Source: Saprolegnia diclina VS20 | Lineage: Eukaryota > Oomycota > Saprolegniomycetes > Saprolegniales > Saprolegniaceae | Assembly (NCBI RefSeq): GCF_000281045.1 | Contig: NW_008246071.1 | Location: 961,353 to 1,025,352, forward strand | Length of the DNA stretch: 64,000 bases | Direction of reading: 5' to 3' | Shown: piece by piece, positions 43,574 to 54,800 of the stretch | Position numbering within the stretch: position 1 is the stretch's first letter | Layout of the letters: each line of letters opens with the position of its first letter | Translations under genes and position numbers: made by a program | The notes under the pieces: model-generated | The model's database searches: none | What the model was told of the DNA's origin: nothing | The model's input: only the letters and a program-made list of their open reading frames with translations

Positions 43574-45149
43574 ATGGCCGGGAAGCAGCGCAAGCGCGTC
43601 CATTGGTACGAGAAGAAGCAGGCCAAGAAGGCCAAGAAGGACGCCGAGGGCGAAGACGATGCTGCTGCCGATGAAGCGACCAAGAAGCCGGCGGACGACG
43701 ACTTTGACCGGCGCAACCACTTTCCGACCGTGATCCATCCCGGCTCGTACGCAGCGCAGCTCGACCCGACTGACACGTCCGACAAGTGCGGGTCGGGCCC
43801 GAAGCGCCGCTATGGCCTCCTCATCGCCTACTGCGGCCGCGAGTACTCGGGCATGCAAATGTACGCTGGCGACAATGGCGGCGACGTGCTGAATACTGGC
43901 GTGTCCCTACTAGGAACATTGGCGTCAAGACGGTCGAGGCCGAGCTCGAGCAAGCGTTGTACAACGCTGGCGCCATTGCACGCTGCAACTATGGCCTTAT
44001 CCAAAAGGTCCGATCCATTTCTACGACCTTGCTTCTCATGGCGACCCGTATTGGTGTAGATCGGCTGGAATCGCGCGGCGCGCACGGACAAGGGGGTCCA
44101 CGCTGCCGGGCAGCTCGTGTGCGCCAAGCTCTGCGTCGAAGGCACCGAAGACGAGTTCCGCGACAAGGTCAACTCGTTCTTGCCCAAGGACATTCGCGGT
44201 ACAGATAGCATCGTCGCCTTATCCTCACACGTTCCTCTCTAGTCCTTGAAGTCGTCGCCGTGACAAAGAACTTCAACGCGAAAAACTCGTGCGACCGCCG
44301 CACGTACGAGTACCTCGCGCCGACGTTTGTGTTTCAGCCGGCGGCCGCGCGGTCGTCGTCCGTCTCGAACGACCAGCCATGGGATGCGCACGCCAACGAG
44401 ATCTTCACCAACCTCGCTGTCGACCAAACGGCGTGGCAAACGCAGAAGGAGTACCGGCTCGACGACGCAACGTACGACAAGATCCAAGAAACACTCGCGC
44501 TCTACGAAGGCACGCACAACTTTCACAACTTTACGTCCAAGCTGCCGCCGTACAGCCCCAAGTCGGTGCATCTCCTCCAAAATATCAAGTTGATAGTCAA
44601 CTCGGTAGGTGCAACCGGTACATCATGTCGTTCAAGGCCGACAAGCCGTTCGTGCTCAATGGCGCCGAGTGGATCCGGATGCGCGTGATTGGCCAGAGCT
44701 TTCTCTTGCACCACATTCGCAAGATGATTGGCACGATGATCGACGTCCTTCGCGGTGCGACGCCGATCGCAACGATCGCCAAGGCGTTTGAACAGACCAA
44801 AATGGACCTTCCAAAGGCGCCGAGCGCCGGCTTGTACCTCGCCAAGGCCCATTTTGACGTGTACAACGACAAGAATGAAAACCACCGGCCGAGCTTGGAG
44901 TTTGACGAGCCCGCGCAGCTCGCGCGCATCGAGGCGTTCAAGCGCGACCAGATCTTTCCCGAAATCATGGACAAGGAAGAGCAGCACGCGATCTTCCCGC
45001 TCTGGCTCCTCCAGCTCGATGCGTTCCCGTTCAGCTACGCGACGTTGCCGTTCGACGAGTGGAAGGTGCAAAAGGAGGCTGCGGCCGCGCGCAACGCGGG
45101 TCGCGCGACCGAGTCGGACGACGAGCAACAGGGCGACGACGACGAGTAG
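43574..45149 (+). CDS. PUS1: tRNA pseudouridine synthase of the TruA/PUS1 family
   Basis: The start at 43574 gives MAGKQRKRVHWYEKKQAKK, a basic nuclear-localisation-type N-terminus. The core follows: LLIAYCGREYSGMQM, an intron, VKTVEAELEQALYNAG, a second intron, and the catalytic AARTDKGVHA (Asp nucleophile present) near 44075. Then come SFLPKDIR, the long RRTYEYLAPTF segment, GTHNFHNFTSK, an intron near 44605-44620, and the family's LLHHIRKMIGTMIDVLRG. It ends in an acidic tail (QQGDDDE). Known role: isomerises uridines in tRNAs and other RNAs in nucleus and mitochondria. All conserved motifs are present, so it should be active. It converges on the MATE transporter (50 bp between stops). Confidence 0.9.
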
Positions 45150-45199
45150 ATTGACGAGGTCGACGACTGTACTACAAGCTTGTGCACACTCTAGTCAAA

Positions 45200-47037
45200 T
45201 TACAAACTCTCGCTCGTGCCGTAGTGGCGCGTCGCGTGCTCGTGCGCGTGCATGAGGTGCGTCATGCGCTCGTCGTCCGTGAGCCGGTGCACGGGGCGCA
45301 CTTGCTGCGGCGTCGAAAAGTTGGAGAGCACGGGATTGCTGAGGAGCGACGGCGTCGACATGGACCGCGTCATGCGCTGGATGACATCGGCCTCGACTTC
45401 GTCTTCGTCGAGTTCGCCTTCCGACATTTTGACCGCGAGGATCGCCATTTCTTCCCAATTGATGCGCGAGAGGAAGAAGGCCATCATGACAAACTTGGCG
45501 AGCTCGCCCAACACACTATCGACGGACGCTATGAGCGCCATATGCGTAGACACATAGTCTACCTGCCCCACCAGAGCCCTGGCAAGCCAATGTCCCATAC
45601 GATACCGAGCACGTACGCCGCTGGCAGCAAGATGGCCCACGACCCGACACCCGTGATGCACACGAGCGTCGATGCGAGCGACATGCCTTCGACGACGGCC
45701 GCGAGCACGAGGTGCAGACCCGATAGGGCGACACCAATGCAAAAGATCGGCAGCGCCACATGGATCGTGGCCTGGAGCTCGGCGTCCGGTGTAAACGCCG
45801 ACACGATGGGATAGCGAAAGAGGTACACCAGGAGCGCCGACCCGACGCTGGCGGCCGTGCCCAGCACAAAGCCCACAAGCATCGTCGTCTTGGCCCGCTC
45901 GGGTTGGTACGACCCGAGAAAGTTGGCGACGCGGACTTGGGTCGGGAGGCCAAAGCCCCAGTAGACGCCAAAGACGAGGTTCCAGAGGTTGAAGAGAATA
46001 CTGTTGGCCGAGAGCACGACGGGCCCGAGGTACGAGGCGAGCGACGTAGCGATCGAGTAGACCCATTCGTCCATGGCCATGTTGATCGTCATGCCCATCG
46101 AGAGGAGGAGGAAGCGCTTGACGCGGTCGCGCTCGAGACACGCCCATGTAAAGCCATACCAAGTCTTTTCGTGGTGCCGCTGAAAGTAGCAGGCATACAC
46201 GAGGAGCGAGAGCGGCTGGAAGATCGATGCAATGCACTGCGCCAACGGCGACCCGATGAACCCGAGGCCGTCAAAGTAGTTGGGGATGCCAAAGATCAAA
46301 ATGTAGTTGGCGCCAATGCACACAAAGACGCTGAGCACGTTGATGACGGTCGCCGGTGTCACAATCTCTTGGGCCTGAAAGTACTGTCTACCCCGAGCCA
46401 GCATCAGCACGACGTCGCGAGCATAAGGAACGTACCGAAGCGCGTAGTAGACGCACTGCGGCCAAATGCTCAGCGCCGACCATTTCGCGTACGTGCTTGC
46501 AAACTGCAGCACGACGACATCGTCGCTGAGCCCGGCGAGGATCACGTCGACGTAAAAGAAGGAAATGCACACGGGAATCGAAAACAGCGTCAAGAAGAAG
46601 ATACCGAGCTGGAGCCAAATGCCCACGAGCTCGTAGTTCTCGGCGCCGTACGCTTGCCCGCAGAGCTAGGAAGAGCTTAACTTGACGAAATGACGGCGAG
46701 AGGCAGCGAAACGTACCGTACAGAGCGCGACAGCAAAGCCGTAGATGACCACCTGGACGCCGGAAATCCAAATGTTGGCCAATGCACTGCCCGCAAGCTC
46801 GTTGTTGCCGAGGTGCCCCAAGAACGCTGCGCTGATCGTTGGCAGCGACGTCTGGCACACGGTCACGAGCGAGACCTTCCACGCCATCTTCCAGATCGCA
46901 CGCGCCTCGTGCAGAAAGGCCCGCCGCTTGCTCTTGAACGAGCGCCGGAACTCGGGCTCGACCGACTTGATGCCCAGCGCTGGCAGGAGCGCGCTCGTCT
47001 CGGACGCGCAGCGCCCGGCCTCGTCGTCCACCATCAT
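45200..47037 (-). CDS. MATE-family multidrug/toxin extrusion transporter
   Basis: The start at 47037 gives MMVDDEAGRCASETSALLPA, a short cytoplasmic region with a dileucine-type signal, then the first MATE repeat (WKVSLVTVCQTSLPTISAAF, GHLGNNELAGSALAN, LCGQAYGAENYELVG). A second set of helices follows, including SMGMTINMAMDEWVYSIATS and the conserved PTQVRVANFLGS. About 12 transmembrane helices are visible, with introns near 46680, 46400 and 45560. It ends in an acidic cytoplasmic tail (MSEGELDEDEVEADV) and ATRHYGTSESL. Known role: proton- or sodium-coupled export of organic cations and xenobiotics across plasma or vacuolar membrane. A CCAAT box (47111-47115) lies 74 bp upstream. Confidence 0.9.
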
Positions 47038-47679
47038 GTTGCGGTTGCCGTTCTGTGGTTAACGTTATTGCTGAGCTCGAGATCTTCGGAAGCCAAGGTC
47101 GGCATTTTGACCAATCACACGCGCCGACCGTCCATGCTTCAACTGGTTCCGAAAACGAGACGAAGCAGATCAACGACCAAGTGTACACTATAGAACTTAT
47201 TCTAGCACAGGGATACTACAGTCGTAAATACCTCGAGTACTCACTCGATAGCACTACGCTCGTCTTCGTAGAGAGGAAGAAGGAGGGTATAGCTCAGCGA
47301 AGTGGGCTCAGGGATGTCGCCATGTAGTACGACGGTACGAGCACAATCAGCCGAGTAGACGTGAGAGAAAACCCTCGGGGCTTTGGCTGCTTGACGCGAG
47401 CAGCAGCTCCAAGCCTTGCCAATGAGCCAAGGGTCAATAACCCTCAAGAGTTGTGGGTTGAGGTATTCATCCTTGAACGCGCTCCTCGTGCAATATCGAC
47501 AACTCGTGCCATCCTGCGCCTTTCTCGACTTAGAGCCCTGGACTTGCAAGAGCGTTGCACAGAGGCAAAATGGCCCTAGCCTCGATGCCGCGTTCTAGCG
47601 TGTGGTCTTTGCGCCGAGCTATGAGATTGAGATATTGTAGTTGTAAGATTTACTTTTGGGGGCAGCTGTAGAGTGTCTC
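47038..47679. other. Intergenic region between MATE and CNOT9 genes
   Basis: No gene is supported. A TATAGCTCAG string near 47288 superficially resembles a tRNA D-arm, but no matching anticodon or T-arm follows. Confidence 0.4.
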
Positions 47680-48639
47680 CTAGCGCTGGTTGGCCATGTT
47701 GGCAAACGAGTTGGCGCCCACGGGGTTGCTGTTGTCGTTGAGGTTGTAGAGCAGCTGCGCGAGCCAGCGGCTCGTGGTCAAGTCTTCCTTGAGCACGTCG
47801 TCAAACGTGTGGTTCTGCAGCACTTCGGGGAGGCATTGACGCAGCGCCTCCTTCGCACGCGCATTGTCCGAGAGCCGGAGGTAGCAGCGGATGATGTGCT
47901 TGAGGAGGCGCGTCGACGGCGTCTCGACGAGCGTCGTCACCATCTTGGAGAGGACCGACCCGACCGCGTAAAACCGCTCGGGCGTGTGGCAAATGTACGT
48001 CAGGCCCATCTCGTCGAGGAGGATCTTTTGCACGATAAAGGTCGCGACGGTCTTGGAGAGCTCGCTGCCCGCCTCCATGATGCGCAAGCAGAGCGGAATG
48101 ATCTCGGTCTGGAGGAGAAAGTTGATGACGTCCGTGTCGTCGATCTTGACGAGCGCGCCAATGACGCCGAGCGACGTGAGCCGGAGGTACTCGAACGGGC
48201 GGTTCTTGCTCACAGTGTTGAGGAACGGGTACAGATACAACGGGATGTGCGCATTGAGAAAGTGCGTCCGCGTCTCGGCGTGCGACGCGACGCACTGGAG
48301 GAGCGCGAGCGCGTTGCAGACGCGGTTCGAGGCGTGCGCCGTGAGCTGCGGCGGCGACAGCAGCGGGTAGATCGAGATGATCTCCTGGAGGAGCGCGGCG
48401 ACCGTGCCAAACGAGTGCCACAGGATCGGCGCCAGCTCCGGGAACTCTTCGCGCTTCTTGCTCAGCTCCAAGAGCGCGCTCTCGCGCTGCTCGGGCACCG
48501 AGAGCTCCAGCACGAGGTGGTACAGCTGCTCCGACCCGAGGCCGCTCCCGGGGCCGCCCACCGGTGGGCTCTGCCCTCCTTGGGACGACTGACGCGATAG
48601 GTCCATCATGTTCATCGGCCACACGTCCGACTTTTGCAA
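47680..48639 (-). CDS. CNOT9: CCR4-NOT complex subunit 9 (RCD1/CAF40)
   Basis: A single exon of 319 codons. After a short Gly/Pro/Gln-rich N-terminus the armadillo-repeat body is extremely conserved: [87 protein letters not shown] helices and [20 protein letters not shown]. It ends with a Asn-rich tail. Known role: a CCR4-NOT subunit that links the deadenylase to RNA-binding proteins and to tryptophan pockets of GW-type repressors. An alternative start (MNMMD) at 48615 is equally plausible. Codon use is strongly GC-biased, like the neighbouring genes. Confidence 0.94.
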   Translation of the reverse strand: MQKSDVWPMNMMDLSRQSSQGGQSPPVGGPGSGLGSEQLYHLVLELSVPEQRESALLELSKKREEFPELAPILWHSFGTVAALLQEIISIYPLLSPPQLTAHASNRVCNALALLQCVASHAETRTHFLNAHIPLYLYPFLNTVSKNRPFEYLRLTSLGVIGALVKIDDTDVINFLLQTEIIPLCLRIMEAGSELSKTVATFIVQKILLDEMGLTYICHTPERFYAVGSVLSKMVTTLVETPSTRLLKHIIRCYLRLSDNARAKEALRQCLPEVLQNHTFDDVLKEDLTTSRWLAQLLYNLNDNSNPVGANSFANMANQR

Positions 48640-49250
48640 AGGTGCCGGACCGCGTTTCCGGAGCGTGCAGTCCGGAATTTATGCAAACTACGCACCCACC
48701 CCAACTCCAATCCGGTTAGCTAATCCGGTTGGCCTCACGTTTCAACCGGTTCCGGAGTCGATAAGCAAGTCCAAGGTCGCCGATCCAGGTTGTCAAGCTC
48801 AGATCGTTGGACATGCCACCGCGATATAAAAAGAAGAAGCTATGTGTTCTCTGCCCGTCCGTAGCAGCACCAACCTCCGCGCGTCGGAGAACGCTCGAGA
48901 TCCGTTGCGATCGAAGCCCGGCCGCACGTGTCCCAAGCAACCACCGATGGCGCCATCGACGCGTATAGCAACGTGCTGTAGATCGACGTACGCTAGTCGT
49001 TTTTCTATCCGCGAGTCACTGAGTCTACTCTACTTATACCAGGTAAGGGTCGCGTCGCTACTGGGGAGTTGATCGATTCCATCCATCCAGCGTGCGTGGA
49101 TCTGAAATTCTGTCTTGTACAGTGTTTAGGACGCGACCCGCCGCCGGCTGTCGAAACGGCGGCCGTTTCCGCCGTTTTATAATACAATCAAGGCTATCTG
49201 CATACAATCTCCGAGTGTAAAGTGAAATAATTATTTTATACTCCACGTCG
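48640..49250. other. Divergent intergenic region between CNOT9 and EF-hand gene
   Basis: Contains repeated AATCCGGTT strings at about 48713-48760 close to the CNOT9 start, and an AT-rich stretch before the EF-hand gene. No gene seen. Confidence 0.4.
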
Positions 49251-49950
49251 ATGGGCGCCGCGGGGTCTGTCGTCCTCGAGACGGCGCCGCCAACGCCCGT
49301 GCTCACGCCGCGCGTGCTCTCAGCCGCACAGACAAAGACGCGACTCACACCCGACGAGCTCGAGATCCTCGGGGGCCACTTTAGCCGGGCGATGGACGGC
49401 AGCGCCATCTCGAGCGAGCCGGCGTCGCCCGGCATTGATTTGCGCAAGTTTCAAGTCGTGCTCGGACTCCCTGAGAAGGAGTCGCTCTATGTCGACCGCA
49501 TCTTTACGCTCATGGACACCAACAAGGACGGACTCATTACGTTTGACGAGTTTACTCACGTCGTCACACTCCTCTCGACGAAAGCGCCGCTCGCCGACAA
49601 AATTGCGTGTACATGTACATACTCTGTATGTTACAGAATATGCTGACCACTGTGTAGTTTCGTTTGCGATCCTCGATTTAGACGGCGACGGCAAGCTCTC
49701 CAAGACCGATGTCCACGACGTGCTCCTCGCGAGCATTTCGGAAAACAGCATTTTGCTCACGAACGACCAAGTCGCGCTCATCATTGAGCGCACGTTTGCT
49801 GACGTCGATCTCGACGCCGACGGGTGCATTAGCCTCGACGAGTACAGCGCGCTCGTGGGCCGCAGCGATGGTATGCTCGCGCACTTGACGCTCAATTTGT
49901 CGTACCTTCTGAACCTCACGACGACACCGGTGGTCGTGCCCAGTGTATGA
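49251..49950 (+). CDS. N-myristoylation-type EF-hand protein (calcineurin B/CBL-like)
   Basis: Two exons with an intron at about 49609-49657. MGAAGSVV at the start is a good N-myristoylation signal. EF-hand loops are visible as DTNKDGLITFDE, DLDGDGKLSKTD and DLDADGCISLDE, each with acidic residues at calcium-binding positions 1, 3, 5 and 12 (or close). A degenerate N-terminal hand precedes them. The length (about 215 residues) and layout resemble calcineurin B, CBL and recoverin-type sensors. It ends LLNLTTTPVVVPSV. Inferred: a membrane-associated calcium sensor. Its stop is 88 bp from the start of the TKL-PH-SAM kinase on the same strand. Confidence 0.82.
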
Positions 49951-50037
49951 AATAACTCTGTATAAAACGCTGTAAATACCAGTGGATGGAAAACGAACCT
50001 CGAATTCTCGGCGGAACAAAAGGTTCCAAGTATCAAG

Positions 50038-51830
50038 ATGGCGAAACGACCGATGTGGGCGGAGAAGCTGCGCCGACAGCTGCGACGGACATTCCAGATG
50101 CCACCAGAGAACCAGGAGACGACGACGACGGACCTGCATCCGAAGCGGCTCGCGCTCGGCCCGCTCATCGGCAGCGGGTCCTTCTCCAAGGTCTTTGCTG
50201 GCGCGTACGACGGCGCGCCTGTCGCGATCAAGCGCCAGAAGCGCGACCCGCAGATCAACGACTACATTGCGCGAGAGATCGCGATCTTGCGCCAGCTCGA
50301 GCACCCGCGCTTGCTGCGCTTCATCGGCCAAGTCAACCAGCCCGACGAAGTCTGGATCGTCACCGAGTACTTGAAGGGCGGCGACGTGAGCAAACTCCTC
50401 AAGAAGGCGGCGCCTGTCACGTGGTACCAGCGCGTCCAGATCGCCCTCGACGCCGCCGAGGCCCTCGCGTACTTGCACGACCACGGCTTTATCCATCGCG
50501 ACATCAAGGCGGCCAACCTCCTCGTACGGCCCACTCGTTCATGCAATCGACTCATCGACAGCGTAGCTGGACGACGACCGCCGCTGCAAGCTATGCGACT
50601 TTGGCTTTGCACGCGAAGCGCAGGTGGATACGAGCACCAAGCCGCGCCGGCGCATGTCGCTCTGCGGCACGGACGCCTACATGGCGCCGGTAGGTCCCTG
50701 CGCCGGGTTCTCGTCTTCAGCCATGCTGCTTTAGGAAATCCACTTTGACGAAGCGTACGGTGAGCACGCCGATATCTTTTCGCTCGGCGTCGTCATCATG
50801 GAGCTCATTTGTCTTCGCCACGTACGCGACAGGACGCCATGCCATCATTGTCATGCAATGTGTAGGTGGGCGTCGACGATTTCTTGCCGCGGACGCCAGC
50901 GCAGCAGTTCCGCATCGACATCAACGAGTTTCGGCGGGTCACCCCAGCGAGCTGCCCAGTATCCTTTGCGCTTCTCGCAGAGCACTGCACGTCGTTCGAA
51001 CCATCCGACCGCCCGCACGCCGGCGAGGTTCCCCTCCTTTTCAGATAGTCTTTTCTCAATTTTTTGGTTGTCTTAGGTCGTCGAGTGGCTCACGGAGCTC
51101 TTGGCCGACCTTGGCACCGACGACGACAACAACGCCGAGTGCAACCCCGAAGTGCTCGACGAGACCGAGTTTAGCATCGCCGTGCGGCCGGCCGTCGACT
51201 TGGACATTGACGAGCCGCCGGCGCATGCCGGTGCCCTTCTAAAGCGCGCAGCGCACGGCCTGCGTCGATGGCGCCAGCGCTACGTGGTGATTGCCGACTC
51301 GACCTTGACGTACTACACGTCGCAAAAGATCTACGACAAGCTGCGTGGCACCGACAGCTTTGCGCCATCGCCCGAGCACACGTTGGCGCTCGCCGACTGC
51401 AAACTCAAAAAGGTGCCTTTTGAGTGTTTGCATCAAATCTCAACGCGTCTTGTTGTAGAAGGCCAACCGGAGGTTTGTGCTCGTGCAAGGCAGCCAGCGC
51501 AAGGAGTTCCAAGCGACGTCGATCATCGAGCTCCAGAGCTGGCTCGCGATCCTCGACCAAGCGATTGCAGTCGCCACGCATGCCAAGCACGCGCCACCCC
51601 CACCGCCGCCGTCGCCACTCTCGCTCCACGACGACGTCTACAGCTGGCTGCGACAGCTGCACATGGAGCAGTACGCTGGAGCGTTCAAGGCCAAAGGCTT
51701 CACGACGCTCGACTTTCTCCGAGAAACGGGCCTTGCCGACGACGACTTCAACTTCCTCGGCATTGACAACACGGCGCATCAGGCCGTGCTCTCGGCCGCC
51801 GCGCTTCGTCTACAGACAAGCGACAACTAA
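50038..51830 (+). CDS. TKL-type protein kinase with PH and SAM domains
   Basis: Six or so exons. N-terminal kinase: GSGSFSKVFAG (glycine loop), VAIKRQ, catalytic HRDIKAANLL, CDFGFA, and GTDAYMAP joined to EIHFDEAYGEHADIFSLG. Introns lie near 50525-50570, 50690-50735, 50820-50865, 51050-51075 and 51415-51460. After the kinase, a PH-like domain (AGALLKRAAHGLRRWRQRYV, then VLVQGSQRKEFQATSI and a closing SWLAILDQAI helix) and a C-terminal SAM domain (VYSWLRQLHMEQYAGAF, FLRETGLADDDFNFLGI) follow. All catalytic residues are present. The combination suggests a membrane-recruited, oligomerising signalling kinase of the expanded oomycete TKL group. Substrates are unknown. It converges on the J-domain gene (49 bp between stops). 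Confidence 0.87.
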
Positions 51831-51879
51831 ATTCAAATGCAATGTACGCCCTCTTGTTGCTAGTACGACTACGATCGGC

Positions 51880-54800
51880 TCACGGCGCCTGAAACGTACT
51901 GCGCAGTCGCTTGTACGCGGTCGTGACGGCGACGAACGCCGACACCTTCTCCGGGGTGCTGTGGCTCTTGTCCGGATGCAGCTTGAGCACGAGCGCCCGG
52001 TATTGGTTCTTGACGGTGCCCCACGACGCGTGCTTGGGGACACCGAGGACGCCATGCGCGTCTTTAGTCGCGTTCCACAGCGCTACAATGCGCCGCGACG
52101 ACCAGAGCTGCGGTCCCTCGAGGCACTTGGTGTACGTCGGCGTCGGCGACGCCGCCGAGGACGGCTCGACGCGGAGGCGCCGGCGTACGCGCGCACGGGC
52201 AGCTTGAAACACAAACTCTTGCTCGTTCCGAAGTCGATCGACGGGCACAAAGTTGGGCAAGTGCGTCGCCGGTGGTGGCGCGCGGGTCGCCGGTCGACAC
52301 GTGCAGTGGCTTGCACAGTGCTTGCAGCGAGCACAGGTGAAGGCGTGGCCACACGACATGCCGGGACACCCGAGACTCGTCTCGATCGTGTGCAGCATGC
52401 GCGACATGGCTTGCTGGCACAACAAGTCGATCTGGGCGTTGGGCTTGGGACGGAACCGGCCACGTGACGTCGCTTCGTCGCACGGCCGCTTGCTCGATGG
52501 AAGCGGCGCGTTCCCAACGCTGCGCTTGCGCCGGGGCTTGGCTTCCATCGCGGCGACCTCGTCGTCCGAGTCGGTGCGCGCCGGCGCCTTCTCGTCGCTC
52601 GCAGTCTCCAAGATCGTGTCGGATACGAGCACGAATCGCACGTCGTTGGTTGTCCGCGCCGACCGTTTGAGCATCGAAAGCGGCCGATCGTCTTCTTCGT
52701 CATCACTCGGCGTCGCAACGCAAGGAAGAGGCGGCGCCTTTTCTTCGAGGTCCGCATCCTCGCTCTCCTTGGCCGTGTCCGAGCTCTCGTCGTCGTCGTC
52801 GTCGTCTTCGTTGGTCAAATCGATCGTAAACCGGCGCGGGTACCGACGACGGGGCGCGCCTCCTTTTCTTGCGTCCTTCTTGGCCTTCTTCTTGCTTTTC
52901 TTGGCGATCGAAGGCGCATCGACCCTCTCTGGACCCAAGGTTGTCCGAGTGTCATCGTGGTTGTTGCCATGGATGGAAGGCTCGTCATTGGCTGCATGGC
53001 TGCTCTCCGACCGAGACAACTCGTCGGTGTCCATCGCAACGTTAACGCCGGCGTCGTCGGCCAAAGAAACTTCGGCCGTCTGGTCGTTGATAGTGACGTC
53101 ACCCGCGACCTCGTCGTTGGCGCCAAGGGTTTCGTCGGCGACCATCTCGACGTCGGCACTGCTGTCGCCATTTGCACCGATCGCTGCGTCGGCACTGCTG
53201 TCCGCCTCGTTGCCGCTGGCCACGACATCATCTCTGATCGTGTCCTCTACGACGTAGCTGTCGTCGTCATCGCGCCGGTCGCACGTGTCCTCGCCATCGT
53301 CATTGGCGTCCGCGTCATCATCCATCGGGTCCTGGTTAACGGGGTGGGGAGCTGCAAACGCGTCGTGATCGACACTGTCAGCGTCGTCATCGTCATCATC
53401 GCGCGTCGCATCTTCCACATTGGCATCGCGCTGCGCGTCGGCGTCCTCGTCTTCATGGTGTTCGTCGTCTTCATCATACTCCTCGATGCGTTCCATGTTG
53501 TGCAGGGCCGTGTCCGGCCCATCGTCCTCGGTCGTCGTCGGCGGCGGCGGTAGATCCTGCGCTTCTTCCTTGATAAGCTTGGGATTCGTATGTCGCGTGT
53601 GGCGATGTCGAATCTGGCTCTGGATGAACGAGACGCACCACTCGTGGAGCATAAACTGCTTGGCGAGCACGTCGAGGCGCGCCGCCGCCTCGGCCAAGCG
53701 CTCGTTCCAACGCAGCGTGGGCGGCCACTCCGTGTTGACGCTCGCGTCCAGGCGCATGTACGCAATGTACCGCAGCGTCGCGGCGTGCGCAACCATCTCG
53801 TCACGGTACTTGGTCTGCATTGGCTCGTCGAGGAGGTAGCAGCGCGCGTTGGCAATGGTGAAATGCTCGACGTGGGATTGGAGCCAGCGGTCCCGGGCCG
53901 AGGCGTCCGGCCGCAGGTGCACGGGCTTGGGCATCGACGCGGCCATCGCATCCGCGAGGTACGCCGACGGCGCCGGGAGCTGGTCGATGTGTTGACGGTT
54001 GAGCACAAACCACTCGGGCATGTCGCGGGCCCACGCTGCCCATTGCGCAAGGAGCGCCCGCTCGACGATCGAGAGGAGCTGCACGCAGAGGGCCTTGACC
54101 GCGTTCGAGACGTACGCAAGGCACGAAGGTGACTCGAGCAAGAGGCGCTCGAGGTTGCCCGCAGCATCTTGAAACTCGGCGACAAGCTCCGCGAGCGTAC
54201 TCGGTGACGGCACGGGCTGCGTCCAGCGTGCGACCTCGTGCATGATCTCGGGCGCCGCGCGCACGGTAGCGTCGACGAGCTCGGCGAGATCCGGGAACCG
54301 GTTGTCGTCGTCCTGAAAGTGCGACGGCAAGAAGACGAGGCTGTGCCGAATCGCCTTGCAGCTGCTGCTAACGACCGACTTTTCGTAGAGAGGCAGCGGG
54401 TACACGAGTGATGGCTGGCGCAACTCGGTTTGCGCGTACGCGTGGGCACCGACGACGTGCGCGGCAAACGCCACCTCGTGCAAGAACGGTGCGGCGTGCG
54501 TGAGGTGGAGGCCTGCCGCATGCCGGCCGCACTCGAGGATCGTATCGAGGCACTGCTCCGTGTGCTTGTTGAGGAGGTCGAGGTCTGCGGGATGCAGGAG
54601 CATTTGCTCGAGCTGCGGCTTGCTAAATCGCTCCATGCCCTGCCATAGATAGAGGTAGAAGAGAGGGTTCGCGTCGACTATCCTCTTGGCGCGCGATACG
54701 GGCTCCACCGGCGCAAGCAGCGGCAGCGACGGGCAGCGGACGACCGCGCGCATCTTGGACTCAAACGACCGGATCCGACGACGCCGCTGCGAAGAGAGAA

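Noticed and set aside
47280..47330. Possible tRNA from a TATAGCTCAG string
   Set aside because: No cloverleaf could be completed on either strand.
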